From the NCBI GenBank assembly GCA_943840615.1, contig CALSVI010000009.1, forward strand, positions 124,001-188,000: 64,000 nt of DNA, read 5' to 3'. The translations under genes and the position numbers were made by a program. The stretch is from an uncultured Luminiphilus sp. (GTDB lineage: Bacteria > Pseudomonadota > Gammaproteobacteria > Pseudomonadales > Halieaceae). Shown here in pieces: positions 1 to 9,940 of this stretch; within the stretch, counting starts at the first letter, position 1, and every line of letters begins with the position of its first letter. The notes under the pieces are model-generated. The model saw only the letters and a list, made by a program, of their open reading frames with translations, searched no databases and was not told the origin of the DNA.

Positions 1-1299
<1,299 letters not shown>

Positions 1300-1373
1300 C
1301 TACGGTAAAAAGGAGACGTAGTGTACCGACGCGGGCGAAGCGATAATCACCAAAAAATTCCATTGATGCCGAT

Positions 1374-1406
1374 TTAGTAGCGTTTTATGCTATTTTTTAC
1401 GACTAA
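1374..1406. promoter_or_regulatory. Candidate Lrp-type operator, interrupted inverted repeat
   Basis: TTAGTAG at 1374-1380 is mirrored by CGACTAA at 1400-1406 around an AT-rich centre. The two arms are nearly perfect inverted repeats whose centres lie about 26 bp apart. The element lies between divergent leuA and the Lrp/AsnC regulator, 33 bp upstream of the regulator's start. Lrp-family dimers bind degenerate AT-rich palindromes of this kind, so autoregulation and control of leuA are plausible. This rests on sequence shape and position only. Confidence 0.45.
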
Positions 1407-1438
1407 TATGATGTCATTCACTATTATTGGCGCAGACT

Positions 1439-1924
1439 ATGGATAATTCACTGCCCGCGCTCGATCGGCTGGACCGTCGTATTCTCGGGGTCGTGCAAGA
1501 GGACGCCGGGCTCAGCAACCTCGAGCTGGCTGAACGCGTCGGACTATCACCCACCCCCTGCGCTCGGCGCGTGAAACGCCTGACAACAGAGGGGGTGATC
1601 ACGCATCAGGTCGCCATGGTCGACCCGAAAAAACTGGGGCTCAATCTCACCGCCCATATCAGCGTATCGATGGATCGCCATACACCTGATCGGTTTGAGG
1701 CGTTTGAAGAGACGGTGGTGAACCTACCTGAAGTGGTCGACTGTTGCGTCGTCACCGGCCAGAGCGCGGACTACCTCCTTAAGGCAGTGGTGCGTGATAT
1801 GGCACATTACGAACAGTTTTTACTGGGCAAACTGACCCGCATCGAGGGAGTGACGGGGGTACATTCGAGCTTTGAGTTACGGAGAGTCGTCACACGAACC
1901 GCTGTGTCCGTGCCGGAAGACTGA
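1439..1924 (+). CDS. Lrp/AsnC-family transcriptional regulator
   Basis: A 161-residue leucine-responsive/AsnC family DNA-binding protein. The N-terminal winged helix runs over about residues 5-60 (LDRLDRRILGVVQEDAGLSN, then an SPTPCARRVKRL recognition helix), followed by a RAM/AsnC ligand-binding domain (about 65-150) containing the VTGQSADYLLKAVVRD segment. Length matches the family. I prefer the ATG at 1439; a TTG four codons upstream is possible. It is divergent from leuA and ends exactly where convergent dsbA ends. The SPTPCARRVKRL helix resembles Lrp proper more than AsnC. The effector is likely an amino acid (leucine is a guess based on leuA). Confidence 0.88.
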   Translation: MDNSLPALDRLDRRILGVVQEDAGLSNLELAERVGLSPTPCARRVKRLTTEGVITHQVAMVDPKKLGLNLTAHISVSMDRHTPDRFEAFEETVVNLPEVVDCCVVTGQSADYLLKAVVRDMAHYEQFLLGKLTRIEGVTGVHSSFELRRVVTRTAVSVPED

Positions 1925-2578
1925 TCAGCGGGCAGCCAATTCTTTGTCGATCAGGTATCGGGCAATTTCCAACATGTTGGTCTGGCTTCCCGCAGCCCGG
2001 GTCTCGATCAGATACTTACCCGCCACCATCAGGGAAGGCGTACCCGAAATCTTCGCCGAACGGGCTCGCGCATCGGCCTGACGGACCTGTGAGTCGACGC
2101 CAAAGGAATCGAACGCCTTGTCAAACTGAGCCGCATCTACGCCGCTGTCTTCGAACAGGTCGCGCAGCTCGAGTCGCGAGACGAGCCGCTTTCTCTGGAC
2201 GTGCATGGCGTCAAAAATAACCGGGTGCAGCGTCTCCTTGACGCCCAACACTTCCGCGATGTAATACGCCTTCGCGTGCATACGCATGGGATCATTCCAC
2301 ACCGCGGGCGAGGGCTGTAACACCGCATCGTCCGGAAGTTGCTTTCCCCAAGCGGTCAGCATGGGCTCGAAGGTGTAGCAATGACCGCACCCGTACCAAA
2401 AAAACTCGGTCACCACGACATCACTGCCGCGGCCTACCGCCACGGGGGGCGTTAACGTCTGATAGTGCTGACCTTCGACCCAACGTTCCTCGGCAACCAC
2501 CAGAGTGCTCAACGCAGCGGCCGCATAAGCAACCAGCGTTAGCGACAACGTGGCGATCATTTTACGAGTACCTGACAT
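1925..2578 (-). CDS. dsbA: Thiol:disulfide interchange protein DsbA
   Basis: Periplasmic oxidase that introduces disulfides into exported proteins. The 217-residue precursor has a signal peptide (hydrophobic stretch about 8-28, ending near AEE), a thioredoxin-fold active site FWYGCGHCYTF with Cys64 and Cys67, a helical insertion, and the cis-Pro loop at Thr180-Pro181. The CGHC pair is typical of Pseudomonas-type DsbA. It lies downstream of cytochromes c4 and c5 on the same strand (46-bp gap to c4) and is probably cotranscribed with them; c-type cytochrome maturation and Dsb chemistry are linked. Its stop abuts that of the convergent Lrp-family gene with no spacer. Confidence 0.95.
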   Translation of the reverse strand: MSGTRKMIATLSLTLVAYAAAALSTLVVAEERWVEGQHYQTLTPPVAVGRGSDVVVTEFFWYGCGHCYTFEPMLTAWGKQLPDDAVLQPSPAVWNDPMRMHAKAYYIAEVLGVKETLHPVIFDAMHVQRKRLVSRLELRDLFEDSGVDAAQFDKAFDSFGVDSQVRQADARARSAKISGTPSLMVAGKYLIETRAAGSQTNMLEIARYLIDKELAAR

Positions 2579-2624
2579 GTTTTACTCCCTCCTTGGAACA
2601 TACTCGGGGTCGATATACCCGGGA

Positions 2625-3263
2625 TTACGGGGTGGGTTGCAACCCCTCAATATAGCTCGCAACTGCTTCAATCTCCATATCACTCATACGGAAAGCCGTC
2701 GTGCGCATAATCTTTGCGTCGCCGCCGTTGGTTCGGCCGGCGGGGTCCTCGTAACCCTTTCGAAACATCTTGAGCTGTGCCGCAACGTAGTCTGCATGCT
2801 GACCTGCCAACCCGGGATAACCTGCCGGACCATTACCATTGCCGGTAGGGCTATGACAGCCAGAACACGCCGGCACCTGACGCTCAGCAATGCCGCCAAG
2901 GTAGACTTTACGTCCCAATGACACTTTGTCGGGATCCGCCGTGCCGCCAGTACGTGGCTGTGCGTCATAGAATGCGGCGATGTCAGACAGGTCTTGGTCG
3001 GTCATGTTGTCGACCTGGCCCGCCATCAGCGCCACCGGGCGACGCCCGTCACGAATATCCTGCATCTGCTTAAGTAAATATTTGTGGCCAAGGCCCGACA
3101 GCTTGGGAAACGTCGGCACCGCGCTGTTGCCGTCAACCCCGTGGCACGCCACACAGGTCGCAGCCTTTGCCTGACCTGCCTCGGCATCGCCGGCGGCCTG
3201 TACGTTGGTTCCGATCACGGTCACCGCGAGAACACACGCGACTTTGGCTAGAGACTGAAACAT
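2625..3263 (-). CDS. Dihaem cytochrome c4
   Basis: A 212-residue periplasmic dihaem cytochrome. After a signal peptide (about 1-23, ending VQAAG) there are two class I domains with CVACH (Cys37/Cys40/His41) and CSGCH (Cys133/Cys136/His137). The spacing and duplicated layout match cytochrome c4, which passes electrons from the bc1 complex to terminal oxidases. It sits between the cytochrome c5 gene and dsbA on the same strand, and the aa3 oxidase cluster lies about 4 kb further right. Confidence 0.93.
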   Translation of the reverse strand: MFQSLAKVACVLAVTVIGTNVQAAGDAEAGQAKAATCVACHGVDGNSAVPTFPKLSGLGHKYLLKQMQDIRDGRRPVALMAGQVDNMTDQDLSDIAAFYDAQPRTGGTADPDKVSLGRKVYLGGIAERQVPACSGCHSPTGNGNGPAGYPGLAGQHADYVAAQLKMFRKGYEDPAGRTNGGDAKIMRTTAFRMSDMEIEAVASYIEGLQPTP

Positions 3264-3356
3264 AGAAATACCTGTCGAATAGATAGCTGTGTCTGTTGCT
3301 GTCGCCGATCCGGTTTGTGAGGGATTGGATCACCCCCCACCGGGTCGGCGCCATTT

Positions 3357-3677
3357 TTATTGCGCAGTGGCCATATAAGTAATCAGGTCTGCATAATCCT
3401 CGTCGCTGCAGCTGTTACAAAGACCGCCGGGGGGCATGGCATTGAGGCCATTGCGAACCGACGCCACCAGCACCTCCATACCTTTTTCCATGCGCGGTGC
3501 CCACGCTTCAACATTACCGGTCGCCGGAGCGCCCGCAACGCCAACGGCATGACAGGCACCACAAGAAGCGGCGTATTGTGCAGGCGGGTCGCCCGCCAGC
3601 ACTGCCGGGGCGGCGGCCAACGCTGCAATCGCAGCAACTCTGATGGCAGTTGTGCGGATGAAGACTGCTGTTCTCAT
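3357..3677 (-). CDS. Cytochrome c5-family monohaem protein
   Basis: A 106-residue small periplasmic cytochrome. It has a signal peptide (about 1-28, ending VLAGD), haem motif CGACH (Cys39/Cys42/His43), likely axial Met81 in NAMPPGG, and the extra CNSC pair (Cys87/Cys90) that forms the disulfide typical of cytochrome c5. I chose the ATG at 3677 over longer upstream readings because AGAGGG stands 7 nt before it and a signal peptide starts there. It is first in a probable c5-c4-dsbA transcription unit. Confidence 0.92.
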   Translation of the reverse strand: MRTAVFIRTTAIRVAAIAALAAAPAVLAGDPPAQYAASCGACHAVGVAGAPATGNVEAWAPRMEKGMEVLVASVRNGLNAMPPGGLCNSCSDEDYADLITYMATAQ

Positions 3678-3864
3678 GGTTAAACCCTCTAATGTCTTAG
3701 TCTTGCGTCTTTGTCTTGCGTCGTCGTTGTACGGCTCTTGGCCTGCTTCAGCTCTACTCATTCGTCGGGAGCAGGCTGAGTGACCTAGACCCGCAGCGTC
3801 AGGTGCGACGCCCTTCATAAAATTTACCGTGATTTCCCGGGCATGGTGCCCCGAAGAGCGTGGC

Positions 3865-3892
3865 ATTATAGACTTTCCGCGTCGTGGCACAA
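3865..3892 (-). promoter_or_regulatory. Sigma70 promoter for the c5-c4-dsbA unit
   Basis: Read on the minus strand there is TTGTGC, a 16-bp spacer and a perfect TATAAT (plus-strand 3865-3870). It would give a leader of about 180 nt before the cytochrome c5 start. It lies in the region divergent to engB, whose start is at 3901. Assignment is by consensus match only. Confidence 0.55.
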
Positions 3893-3900
3893 ATCGCAAA

Positions 3901-4563
3901 ATGACAGACTTTAGCGCCCCCAAAGCAGCCGTTCAGTTCCGCACTGCCGCGTTTCTTCAAAGCGCTAGCGCGGTCGAAAATGCCCCATCCGATCAAGGCT
4001 GGGAGGTCGCATTTGCGGGCCGGTCAAACTCAGGAAAATCGAGTGCAATCAATACCTTAACTTCGCAAGGAAAGCTCGCGCGAACCTCCCGCACACCGGG
4101 GCGAACGCAGCTTATTAATTTTTTTGCCCTGAGCGACAGCCAGCGGCTGGTCGACCTGCCGGGGTACGGGTTTGCCAAAGTCCCTCTGGCGGTGAAGAAA
4201 AAGTGGAACCAGCAGTTAGAGCGCTATCTTCAGCGCCGAGAGAGTCTCCGCGGTCTGGTAATGCTGATGGATATCCGCCACCCGCTGACCGACGCCGACA
4301 AACAGATGCTGGGGTGGGCGATCTCCGCCAGCATGCCGGTTCATATCCTGCTGACCAAGGCGGACAAGCTGAAGCGCGGTCCGGCACAGAGCACGCTGCT
4401 ATCAGTTCGCGAAGCGCTCGCAGAACACGCCGAGCTGGTGAGCGTGCAACTTTTCTCTTCCCTAAAACGAAAAGGCGTCGAAGAGCTGGGGACAAAGATT
4501 AACCTCTGGCTCACAGACGACTCAGTGATCGATGACCTGCCAGAGATCAACGCCGACGACTAA
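3901..4563 (+). CDS. engB: Ribosome biogenesis GTPase EngB/YsxC/YihA
   Basis: A 220-residue Era/TrmE-like GTPase needed for 50S subunit assembly. Motifs in order: G1 GRSNSGKS (40-47), the TPGRTQ switch I region (about 65-70), G3 DLPGYG (85-90), G4 TKAD (152-155), and [12 protein letters not shown] near 190. I chose the ATG at 3901 because the family begins about 40 residues before the P-loop; upstream extension lacks family character. The Shine-Dalgarno is weak. It is transcribed away from the cytochrome operon and converges on polA, with 8 bp between the two stops. Confidence 0.95.
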   Translation: MTDFSAPKAAVQFRTAAFLQSASAVENAPSDQGWEVAFAGRSNSGKSSAINTLTSQGKLARTSRTPGRTQLINFFALSDSQRLVDLPGYGFAKVPLAVKKKWNQQLERYLQRRESLRGLVMLMDIRHPLTDADKQMLGWAISASMPVHILLTKADKLKRGPAQSTLLSVREALAEHAELVSVQLFSSLKRKGVEELGTKINLWLTDDSVIDDLPEINADD

Positions 4564-4571
4564 GCCATGCG

Positions 4572-7319
4572 CTAATGCGCTTCATCCCAGTTATCGCCGG
4601 TGCCCGCCTCAACGAGCAACGGCACATTGAGCACACCCACACCTGACATCAGTTGAACCACGGTCTCAGAGACTTCTTCCACTGCACCAGCCTCAACCTC
4701 AAAAACCAGCTCGTCATGAACTTGCATAATCAAGCGCGCATCAATCCTTGAGCGGGTCAGCCAATCGTCGACTGACAGCATCGCCATCTTAATGATGTCG
4801 GCCGCAGTGCCTTGCATCGGTGCATTAATCGCGGTTCGCTCAGCGGCTTGCTGACGCTGGCGATTGCGGGCGTTAATTTCGGGTAAGTAGAGACGCCGCC
4901 CCTTCAGCGTTTCAACATAACCGGCTTCGTGAGCGAGCTCCCGGGTTCGCGCCATGTACTCCGCCACACCGGGGTAACGCGCAAAATAAAGGTCGATATA
5001 CTCTTGCGCCTCATTTCTCCCAAGGCCCAGCTGTTTACCCAAACCAAACGCCGACATGCCGTAGATCAAACCAAAATTGATGGCTTTGGCTTTGCGCCGC
5101 TGATCCACGGATACCCCCTCTATCCCGACACCGAATACTTCGGCTGCGGTCGCACTGTGCACATCCAAACCGGCGGCAAAGGCATTGAGCAAGCCATCGT
5201 CCTGAGAAAGGTGCGCCATGATACGCAGTTCGATCTGGGAATAATCAGCGGCGACAATCTTGCAGCCCGGAGCAGCAATAAACGCCTGGCGAATCCGCCT
5301 GCCCTCTTCCGTCCGAATCGGAATGTTCTGCAGGTTCGGGTCGGAGGACGACAAACGCCCGGTGGCGGTCACTGCCTGATGATAGGAGGTGTGGACCCGC
5401 CCGGTACGTGGATCGATCATCTCAGGCAACTTATCGGTATAAGTCGACTTTAATTTGCTAAGACTCCGGTACTCCATGAGGACCGCAGGCAGAGGGTAGT
5501 CGAGCGCTAGCTCCGAGAGCACTTCCTCAGCGGTAGAAGGTGCCCCCTTGGGGGTCTTGCGCAACACAGGCAGCTCAAGCTGGTTGAACAGAATCTCGCC
5601 AAGCTGTTTGGGTGAGCCGAGATTAAACGGGCCGCCCGCCAATTCGTGGGCTTTGGCTTCAAGAGACAGGATGCGCTTGCCCAGCTCCTGACTGTGTGAT
5701 GCGAGGGTATTGCGACAGACCAACGCACCATTGCGCTCGATCCGCGACAGCACGGGCACCAACGGGATTTCCAGCTCCCGATACAAAGCGGATAGCGCGT
5801 GCTCCTCGCTCAATTTTTTTGCGAGTTGTTGATGTAAGCGCAGCGTCACCTCGGCGTCCTCGGCAGCGTAAGGCGCAGCCTGCTCGATAGGCACCTGATT
5901 AAACGTCAGCTGTTTGACGCCTTTACCGGCGATGTCCTCGAAATGAATGGTGCGCTGTCCAAGATACTTGAGGGCCAGCGTATCGAGATCGTGGCGACTC
6001 CCGGCGGCGTCCAGCACGTAAGACTCCAGCATGGTGTCTTCCCGAATGCCTCTCAGGGTAATGCCATGGTTAGCCAGGACATTGGCGTCGTACTTGAGGT
6101 GCTGCCCGACCTTGGCGATCCGCTCATCCTCCAGCAGGGGCCGCAGGGCCTCGAGCACGGCGTCACGGTCGAGCTGGTCTGGCGCGCCGGGATAATCGTG
6201 CGCCAGCGGCACATACGCTGCTGCACCGGACGCCACTGCGAAAGAGACTCCAACCACTTCCGCAACCATATAGTCGAGGCTTGTCGTTTCGGTATCGAAG
6301 GCGAATAAGCTGGCAGACTTAAGCTTCGCCAGCCACTCATCAAAATCGCTCTGATTAAAAATAGTCGCCACCTCAATGGCGTCACTGGCGCTCACCGCCT
6401 CTGAGGTCTCTGCCCCGTCAGACACGACATCTCCATCCGCTTTACCATCGCTCGCTAACAAGGCGTCTAACCAAGTCTTGAATTCAAGATCTTGAAACAG
6501 CGCAATCAGTGCGTCGGTATCCGGCGGGCTGGAGTCGAGATCCCCTTCTGCAAGCCCCAGATCACAATCAATTTTGATCGTTGCCAGCTCGTAACTGAGA
6601 TCGGCGTCCGCACGCGCGCCCTCGAGCTTATTTCCGAGGCTCTTCGCGCCGCGGATCGGTAAATCGGCGACGGCATCAAGCTGCCCGTAAATCGCATCAA
6701 TACCGCCCAAATGCTGCAGCAACGCGGTTGCCGTTTTCTCTCCCACACCGGCGACACCGGGTATGTTGTCGACCTTGTCGCCCATAAGCGCCAGCAAATC
6801 GATAATGAGTGCAGGCGGCACACCAAACTTCGCCACCACACCATCGTGATCCATGGAGGTGTTGTTCATGGTGTTTATGAGCGTGACGTGGTCATTGACC
6901 AGCTGCGCCATATCTTTGTCACCGGTGGAGATGACGACGTCTCGGCCGCCCTTCGCTGCCTGCACCGAGAGCGTGCCGATGACATCGTCTGCCTCGACAC
7001 CACCAATACAGATGAGCGGCAAGCCCATCGCGCGAATGGCATTGTGTATGGGGTCGATTTGCTCGCGCAGCTCATCGGGCATGGGCGGCCGGTTGGCCTT
7101 GTATTGTGCATAGATCTCGTTTCGAAAGGTGGGCCCCTTGGCGTCGAACACGACGACGACTTGATCTTGGGCGTAATCGGCCACCAGCTTGCGGATCATG
7201 CCAATGACGCCTTTGGCAGCACCGGTATTCAGTCCTTTTGAATTGGTCAGCGCGGGTAGCGCGTGATAAGCCCGAAACAGATAGGAGGATCCATCTACTA
7301 GGATGAGCCGGTTCGCCAT
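4572..7319 (-). CDS. polA: DNA polymerase I
   Basis: A 915-residue three-domain repair polymerase that removes RNA primers and fills gaps. It has an N-terminal 5' nuclease (residues 1 to about 290, with [15 protein letters not shown] and [12 protein letters not shown]), a 3'-5' exonuclease domain retaining the DxE motif in [11 protein letters not shown] (so proofreading should be active), and a family A polymerase domain with motif [15 protein letters not shown], motif [21 protein letters not shown] and motif [13 protein letters not shown]. Length is close to E. coli Pol I (928). It is monocistronic or at the end of the leftward group; the 5-bp gap to sco suggests readthrough. Confidence 0.98.
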   Translation of the reverse strand: MANRLILVDGSSYLFRAYHALPALTNSKGLNTGAAKGVIGMIRKLVADYAQDQVVVVFDAKGPTFRNEIYAQYKANRPPMPDELREQIDPIHNAIRAMGLPLICIGGVEADDVIGTLSVQAAKGGRDVVISTGDKDMAQLVNDHVTLINTMNNTSMDHDGVVAKFGVPPALIIDLLALMGDKVDNIPGVAGVGEKTATALLQHLGGIDAIYGQLDAVADLPIRGAKSLGNKLEGARADADLSYELATIKIDCDLGLAEGDLDSSPPDTDALIALFQDLEFKTWLDALLASDGKADGDVVSDGAETSEAVSASDAIEVATIFNQSDFDEWLAKLKSASLFAFDTETTSLDYMVAEVVGVSFAVASGAAAYVPLAHDYPGAPDQLDRDAVLEALRPLLEDERIAKVGQHLKYDANVLANHGITLRGIREDTMLESYVLDAAGSRHDLDTLALKYLGQRTIHFEDIAGKGVKQLTFNQVPIEQAAPYAAEDAEVTLRLHQQLAKKLSEEHALSALYRELEIPLVPVLSRIERNGALVCRNTLASHSQELGKRILSLEAKAHELAGGPFNLGSPKQLGEILFNQLELPVLRKTPKGAPSTAEEVLSELALDYPLPAVLMEYRSLSKLKSTYTDKLPEMIDPRTGRVHTSYHQAVTATGRLSSSDPNLQNIPIRTEEGRRIRQAFIAAPGCKIVAADYSQIELRIMAHLSQDDGLLNAFAAGLDVHSATAAEVFGVGIEGVSVDQRRKAKAINFGLIYGMSAFGLGKQLGLGRNEAQEYIDLYFARYPGVAEYMARTRELAHEAGYVETLKGRRLYLPEINARNRQRQQAAERTAINAPMQGTAADIIKMAMLSVDDWLTRSRIDARLIMQVHDELVFEVEAGAVEEVSETVVQLMSGVGVLNVPLLVEAGTGDNWDEAH

Positions 7320-7323
7320 GAGA

Positions 7324-7974
7324 TCAGTGCTCCCACAAATACTGGGTGGACCGTAAGGTTACCCGCATTTTGGGAATATCGAGGGGCGCGCGAAAAAAAC
7401 CATGATAATCCCCGCGGGGGTTCATTAGCACCACGTTGGCACTGTGCTCCATCTGGTAGCTGGCGTCGGGCTCACTCACCTTGCGAAAGGGCGCGTTCAG
7501 CCGCTGCGCAACACTGAGGATCTCGGTGAATTCTCCCGTCACACCCACAAAATCGGGATGAAAATAGGGAACGTACTGTGCCAAGCGCTCCGGAGTATCT
7601 CGGGCGGGATCCACTGACAGCATCACAACGCGGGTGGCGTCAGCCTCGGTGTCAGCCAGCTGGGCTTTAAGCTGCGCCAGTTCGGCTAGCGTGGTCGGAC
7701 AAATATCCGGGCAGTGGGTAAAGCCAAAAAAGATCAGCGTCCACTGGCCGACAAGGTTATCCCGAGTGAACGATGCGCCGCGGTGATCGATGAGTGCGAA
7801 ATCACCGGGATCCCGAGGAGTATCAAACAAAAACAGGCCATTCGCGCGCGTCTCTGCCAAACTCATAATACGCGGCTCGCCGACACGATGAATGAAGCTG
7901 GCAACCACCAGCGCCATAAATACGACCACGCCAAAAATCGTCCAGCGCACGCCTCGTTGTCTTGATTCCGTCAC
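7324..7974 (-). CDS. SCO1/SenC-family copper chaperone for cytochrome oxidase
   Basis: A 216-residue membrane-anchored thioredoxin-fold protein that delivers copper to, or reduces, the CuA site of CoxB. One transmembrane anchor (about 11-28) precedes the copper motif HCPDIC (Cys88, Cys92), with the third ligand His177 in MEHSANVV. I chose the GTG at 7974 because AAAGG lies 8 nt before it and the anchor then begins near residue 10; the frame stays open 39 codons further upstream, but that stretch is basic and not family-like. It is the last gene of the oxidase accessory group; in related clusters ctaA and ctaB usually lie just upstream, and here they are absent. Confidence 0.9.
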   Translation of the reverse strand: MTESRQRGVRWTIFGVVVFMALVVASFIHRVGEPRIMSLAETRANGLFLFDTPRDPGDFALIDHRGASFTRDNLVGQWTLIFFGFTHCPDICPTTLAELAQLKAQLADTEADATRVVMLSVDPARDTPERLAQYVPYFHPDFVGVTGEFTEILSVAQRLNAPFRKVSEPDASYQMEHSANVVLMNPRGDYHGFFRAPLDIPKMRVTLRSTQYLWEH

Positions 7975-8100
7975 GGCGGTTACCTTTGTTATGTCGTTCT
8001 GCCCGGCTTTTCCCAGTGCCAGCCCACCCAATCGCAGGTTCAGCATCCTTAATCGCGATTGTCTCCGGTATCGACCCCAGCGCAGCGTCACGCTACCGCA

Positions 8101-8775
8101 TTAGCCGCCGGAGTTTTTCAGCAAAAAGCGCATATCGCTAATGACGTCCTTGTAATGAAGGTCATCCGATACCCGCATCATGATCCAACCCGCCGGATCG
8201 ACGACATACCATTGCGCAGGTGCTGCCAGAATTTCGGGCACTAACCCTTCCAGCTCTCCTGCCGGCAACGTCAGCGGCAAAATGCCCACATGTTCGCGAG
8301 CCAGCCAATCATCCAAGCGCTCTACGACGCGGTCCGCCGTATCGCCGATATCCGGGGCCAGCGTGACCGCGGCGGGAGCGGTATCGCTCAGGACAATTCG
8401 CCCAACGCGATTGAATTCTTTGCCAAGAGCAAGGTGGATCTGGCGGGTTTGATAGAGCTGCTGTTGGCACAGCTCCCCGCAGTCGTCACCGCGCTGAACC
8501 ACCATGAATCGCCATTTGGCTGGCAGATCCTGCCACAGCGTCTGGGCCACCCCCTCATGTTGAAAGCGGGTCCCGCTTAACGAACGCGGGGGTGTAATCA
8601 GCGCACCGTGATTCGCGGTGCCAACGCTACCCAAGACATCGACATGGCCGCTATCCACTGCCCACCACAGCACCGTCGCGGCAAGCATCATAGAGACAGG
8701 AATACCCGCGATCAGGAGCAGCACCGTTCGTGCGCGGCGCTGCTGCGTGCGCGGCGTCTGCGTTGCCATGATCAT
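8101..8775 (-). CDS. Membrane-anchored SCO-like protein with CXXXC motif, oxidase cluster
   Basis: I do not recognise a named family with certainty. The 224-residue protein has one N-terminal transmembrane segment (about 17-39) and a periplasmic domain with CGELC (Cys99, Cys103), the same CXXXC spacing as the copper motif of the neighbouring SCO protein, and a WYVVDPAGWIMMRV strand resembling the end of thioredoxin/SCO folds. The SCO third ligand His is not obvious. Its start overlaps the surf1 stop (ATGA), so the two are translationally coupled; a second ATG two codons in (8769) is better spaced from GGGAG. Position between surf1 and sco suggests a role in oxidase assembly, perhaps thiol reduction of CuA cysteines (inference). 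Confidence 0.8.
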   Translation of the reverse strand: MIMATQTPRTQQRRARTVLLLIAGIPVSMMLAATVLWWAVDSGHVDVLGSVGTANHGALITPPRSLSGTRFQHEGVAQTLWQDLPAKWRFMVVQRGDDCGELCQQQLYQTRQIHLALGKEFNRVGRIVLSDTAPAAVTLAPDIGDTADRVVERLDDWLAREHVGILPLTLPAGELEGLVPEILAAPAQWYVVDPAGWIMMRVSDDLHYKDVISDMRFLLKNSGG

Positions 8776-9527
8776 TCTCTCCCGCTTAGCAAACTGCGCA
8801 CATTAGTGAGGCGGAGCACGCCGATCAGCAGTAACACGGCCGCCATCGCGAACCACTGCACCGCGTAACCCAGATGCATGGAGGGAGACTGATTGACGAC
8901 CGTCCACTCCGCGACCAGCGCCAAAGGCGAGCTAGGCTGGATTCTGACTTGGTAGGGAAACACTTCACTGCCTGTCAGCCCCGAAAGAGAATCCTGCCAG
9001 CCATCCCAATACAGCGTCTGCACGGTGGCTGGAAGCACCTTAGGAGGCTGGGGTTTTTGCATCATTAGCGGCTTACCACTTGGCACATATACGCGCCCTT
9101 CGATCGTTACCAGGCCCGCGGGCAACTCGGGTTGAGGCAGGGTCCGGCGAGAGGGGTCCCCTGCCAACCAGCCCAGGTTGACTGGCACCACTGCATCATC
9201 TGCACGGGCCAGCGCAATCAGGTGAAAACCAGGCTGTCCCCGATGCAACCGATTATCCAAGAGCAGATAGTCTCCCGCGCGGAACTCACCTTTCCAACGC
9301 ACCTGCCGGTCCGCCGGGTCTCTGGCTTGGTCTATTAACGCGCGAGGGGTCACAGCGGGCTCTGCCGCGCGGGCCTGCCACCGGTCTTCCAACGCAGCTT
9401 TTTCTCCTGCGCGACCAAGCTGCCAAAAACCGAGATTACTGAGCAAGCCGAGCAGCACCACCCCAGCGAGTACGGCTCTCACATCACCTTTTACCGTCAG
9501 GGGTCCGAGGCTTCGGTTAAACTGCAT
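8772..9527 (-). CDS. SURF1-family cytochrome oxidase assembly protein
   Basis: A 251-residue inner-membrane protein with two transmembrane helices, one N-terminal (about 18-37, with NLGFWQLGRAGEK) and one C-terminal (AVQWFAMAAVLLLIGVLRL), flanking a periplasmic domain. SURF1 signatures include YLLLDNR and VNLGWLAGD. The family helps insert haem a into CoxA. I chose the ATG at 9527, with GAGA 9 nt upstream; a longer open frame from 9581 adds a hydrophilic tail not seen in the family. It overlaps the next gene by 4 nt and is divergent from the DUF2909 gene. Confidence 0.9.
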   Translation of the reverse strand: MQFNRSLGPLTVKGDVRAVLAGVVLLGLLSNLGFWQLGRAGEKAALEDRWQARAAEPAVTPRALIDQARDPADRQVRWKGEFRAGDYLLLDNRLHRGQPGFHLIALARADDAVVPVNLGWLAGDPSRRTLPQPELPAGLVTIEGRVYVPSGKPLMMQKPQPPKVLPATVQTLYWDGWQDSLSGLTGSEVFPYQVRIQPSSPLALVAEWTVVNQSPSMHLGYAVQWFAMAAVLLLIGVLRLTNVRSLLSGRE

Positions 9528-9593
9528 GCTGTCGTATCTCTCGCTGCACAATGTTTGCGGCCGTTCGCGCAAAGGAGCCACAAGGGCTGACTC

Positions 9594-9839
9594 ATGCTCA
9601 AGACCATCATTATTCTGCTCATGATAGCGCTTGTCGCCAGTCTCGCGTCAGGCTTGGTGTTTCTCATGTCCGATCAGGGTAGCACTGAAAAAAAGCGTCT
9701 CTTTACGTCTCTCGGTGTTCGCCTCGCTTTAGGTGTTTGTCTACTGGCAGTCATAGTCTACGGCTTGATCACGGGACAACTTGGACACCAAAATCCGTGG
9801 GATCCAGGGCCGGCCGGCACCGGCGAAAATAGCGAGTAG
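9594..9839 (+). CDS. DUF2909-family twin transmembrane small protein
   Basis: An 81-residue protein with two hydrophobic helices (about 3-25 and 44-62) joined by a short polar loop with KKRLFTSLGVRLALG, then a polar Pro/Gly tail. This layout matches the twin-transmembrane DUF2909 family that regularly sits between coxC and surf1 in gammaproteobacterial oxidase clusters. Its biochemical role is unknown. It is the only plus-strand gene in the cluster, convergent with coxC and divergent from surf1. Confidence 0.85.
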   Translation: MLKTIIILLMIALVASLASGLVFLMSDQGSTEKKRLFTSLGVRLALGVCLLAVIVYGLITGQLGHQNPWDPGPAGTGENSE

Positions 9840-9897
9840 CCAAGCCGCCAAGGCAATCGTTTCAGGCCACGCGTTGAGGCCGCGACTCCTGCCTTCA

Positions 9898-9922
9898 CAA
9901 AAAAGGGCGCCCTCGGCGCCCT
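9898..9922 (-). terminator. Intrinsic terminator of the coxB-coxA-ctaG-coxC operon
   Basis: AGGGCGCC (9904-9911) and GGCGCCCT (9915-9922) form a perfect 8-bp stem with a 3-nt loop. On the minus strand the stem is followed by six T residues, the classic Rho-independent form. It lies 19 bp beyond the coxC stop and separates the core oxidase genes from surf1 and the accessory genes, which therefore probably use another promoter. Confidence 0.85.
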
Positions 9923-9940
9923 CTCTCTACCCGGGCGCAG

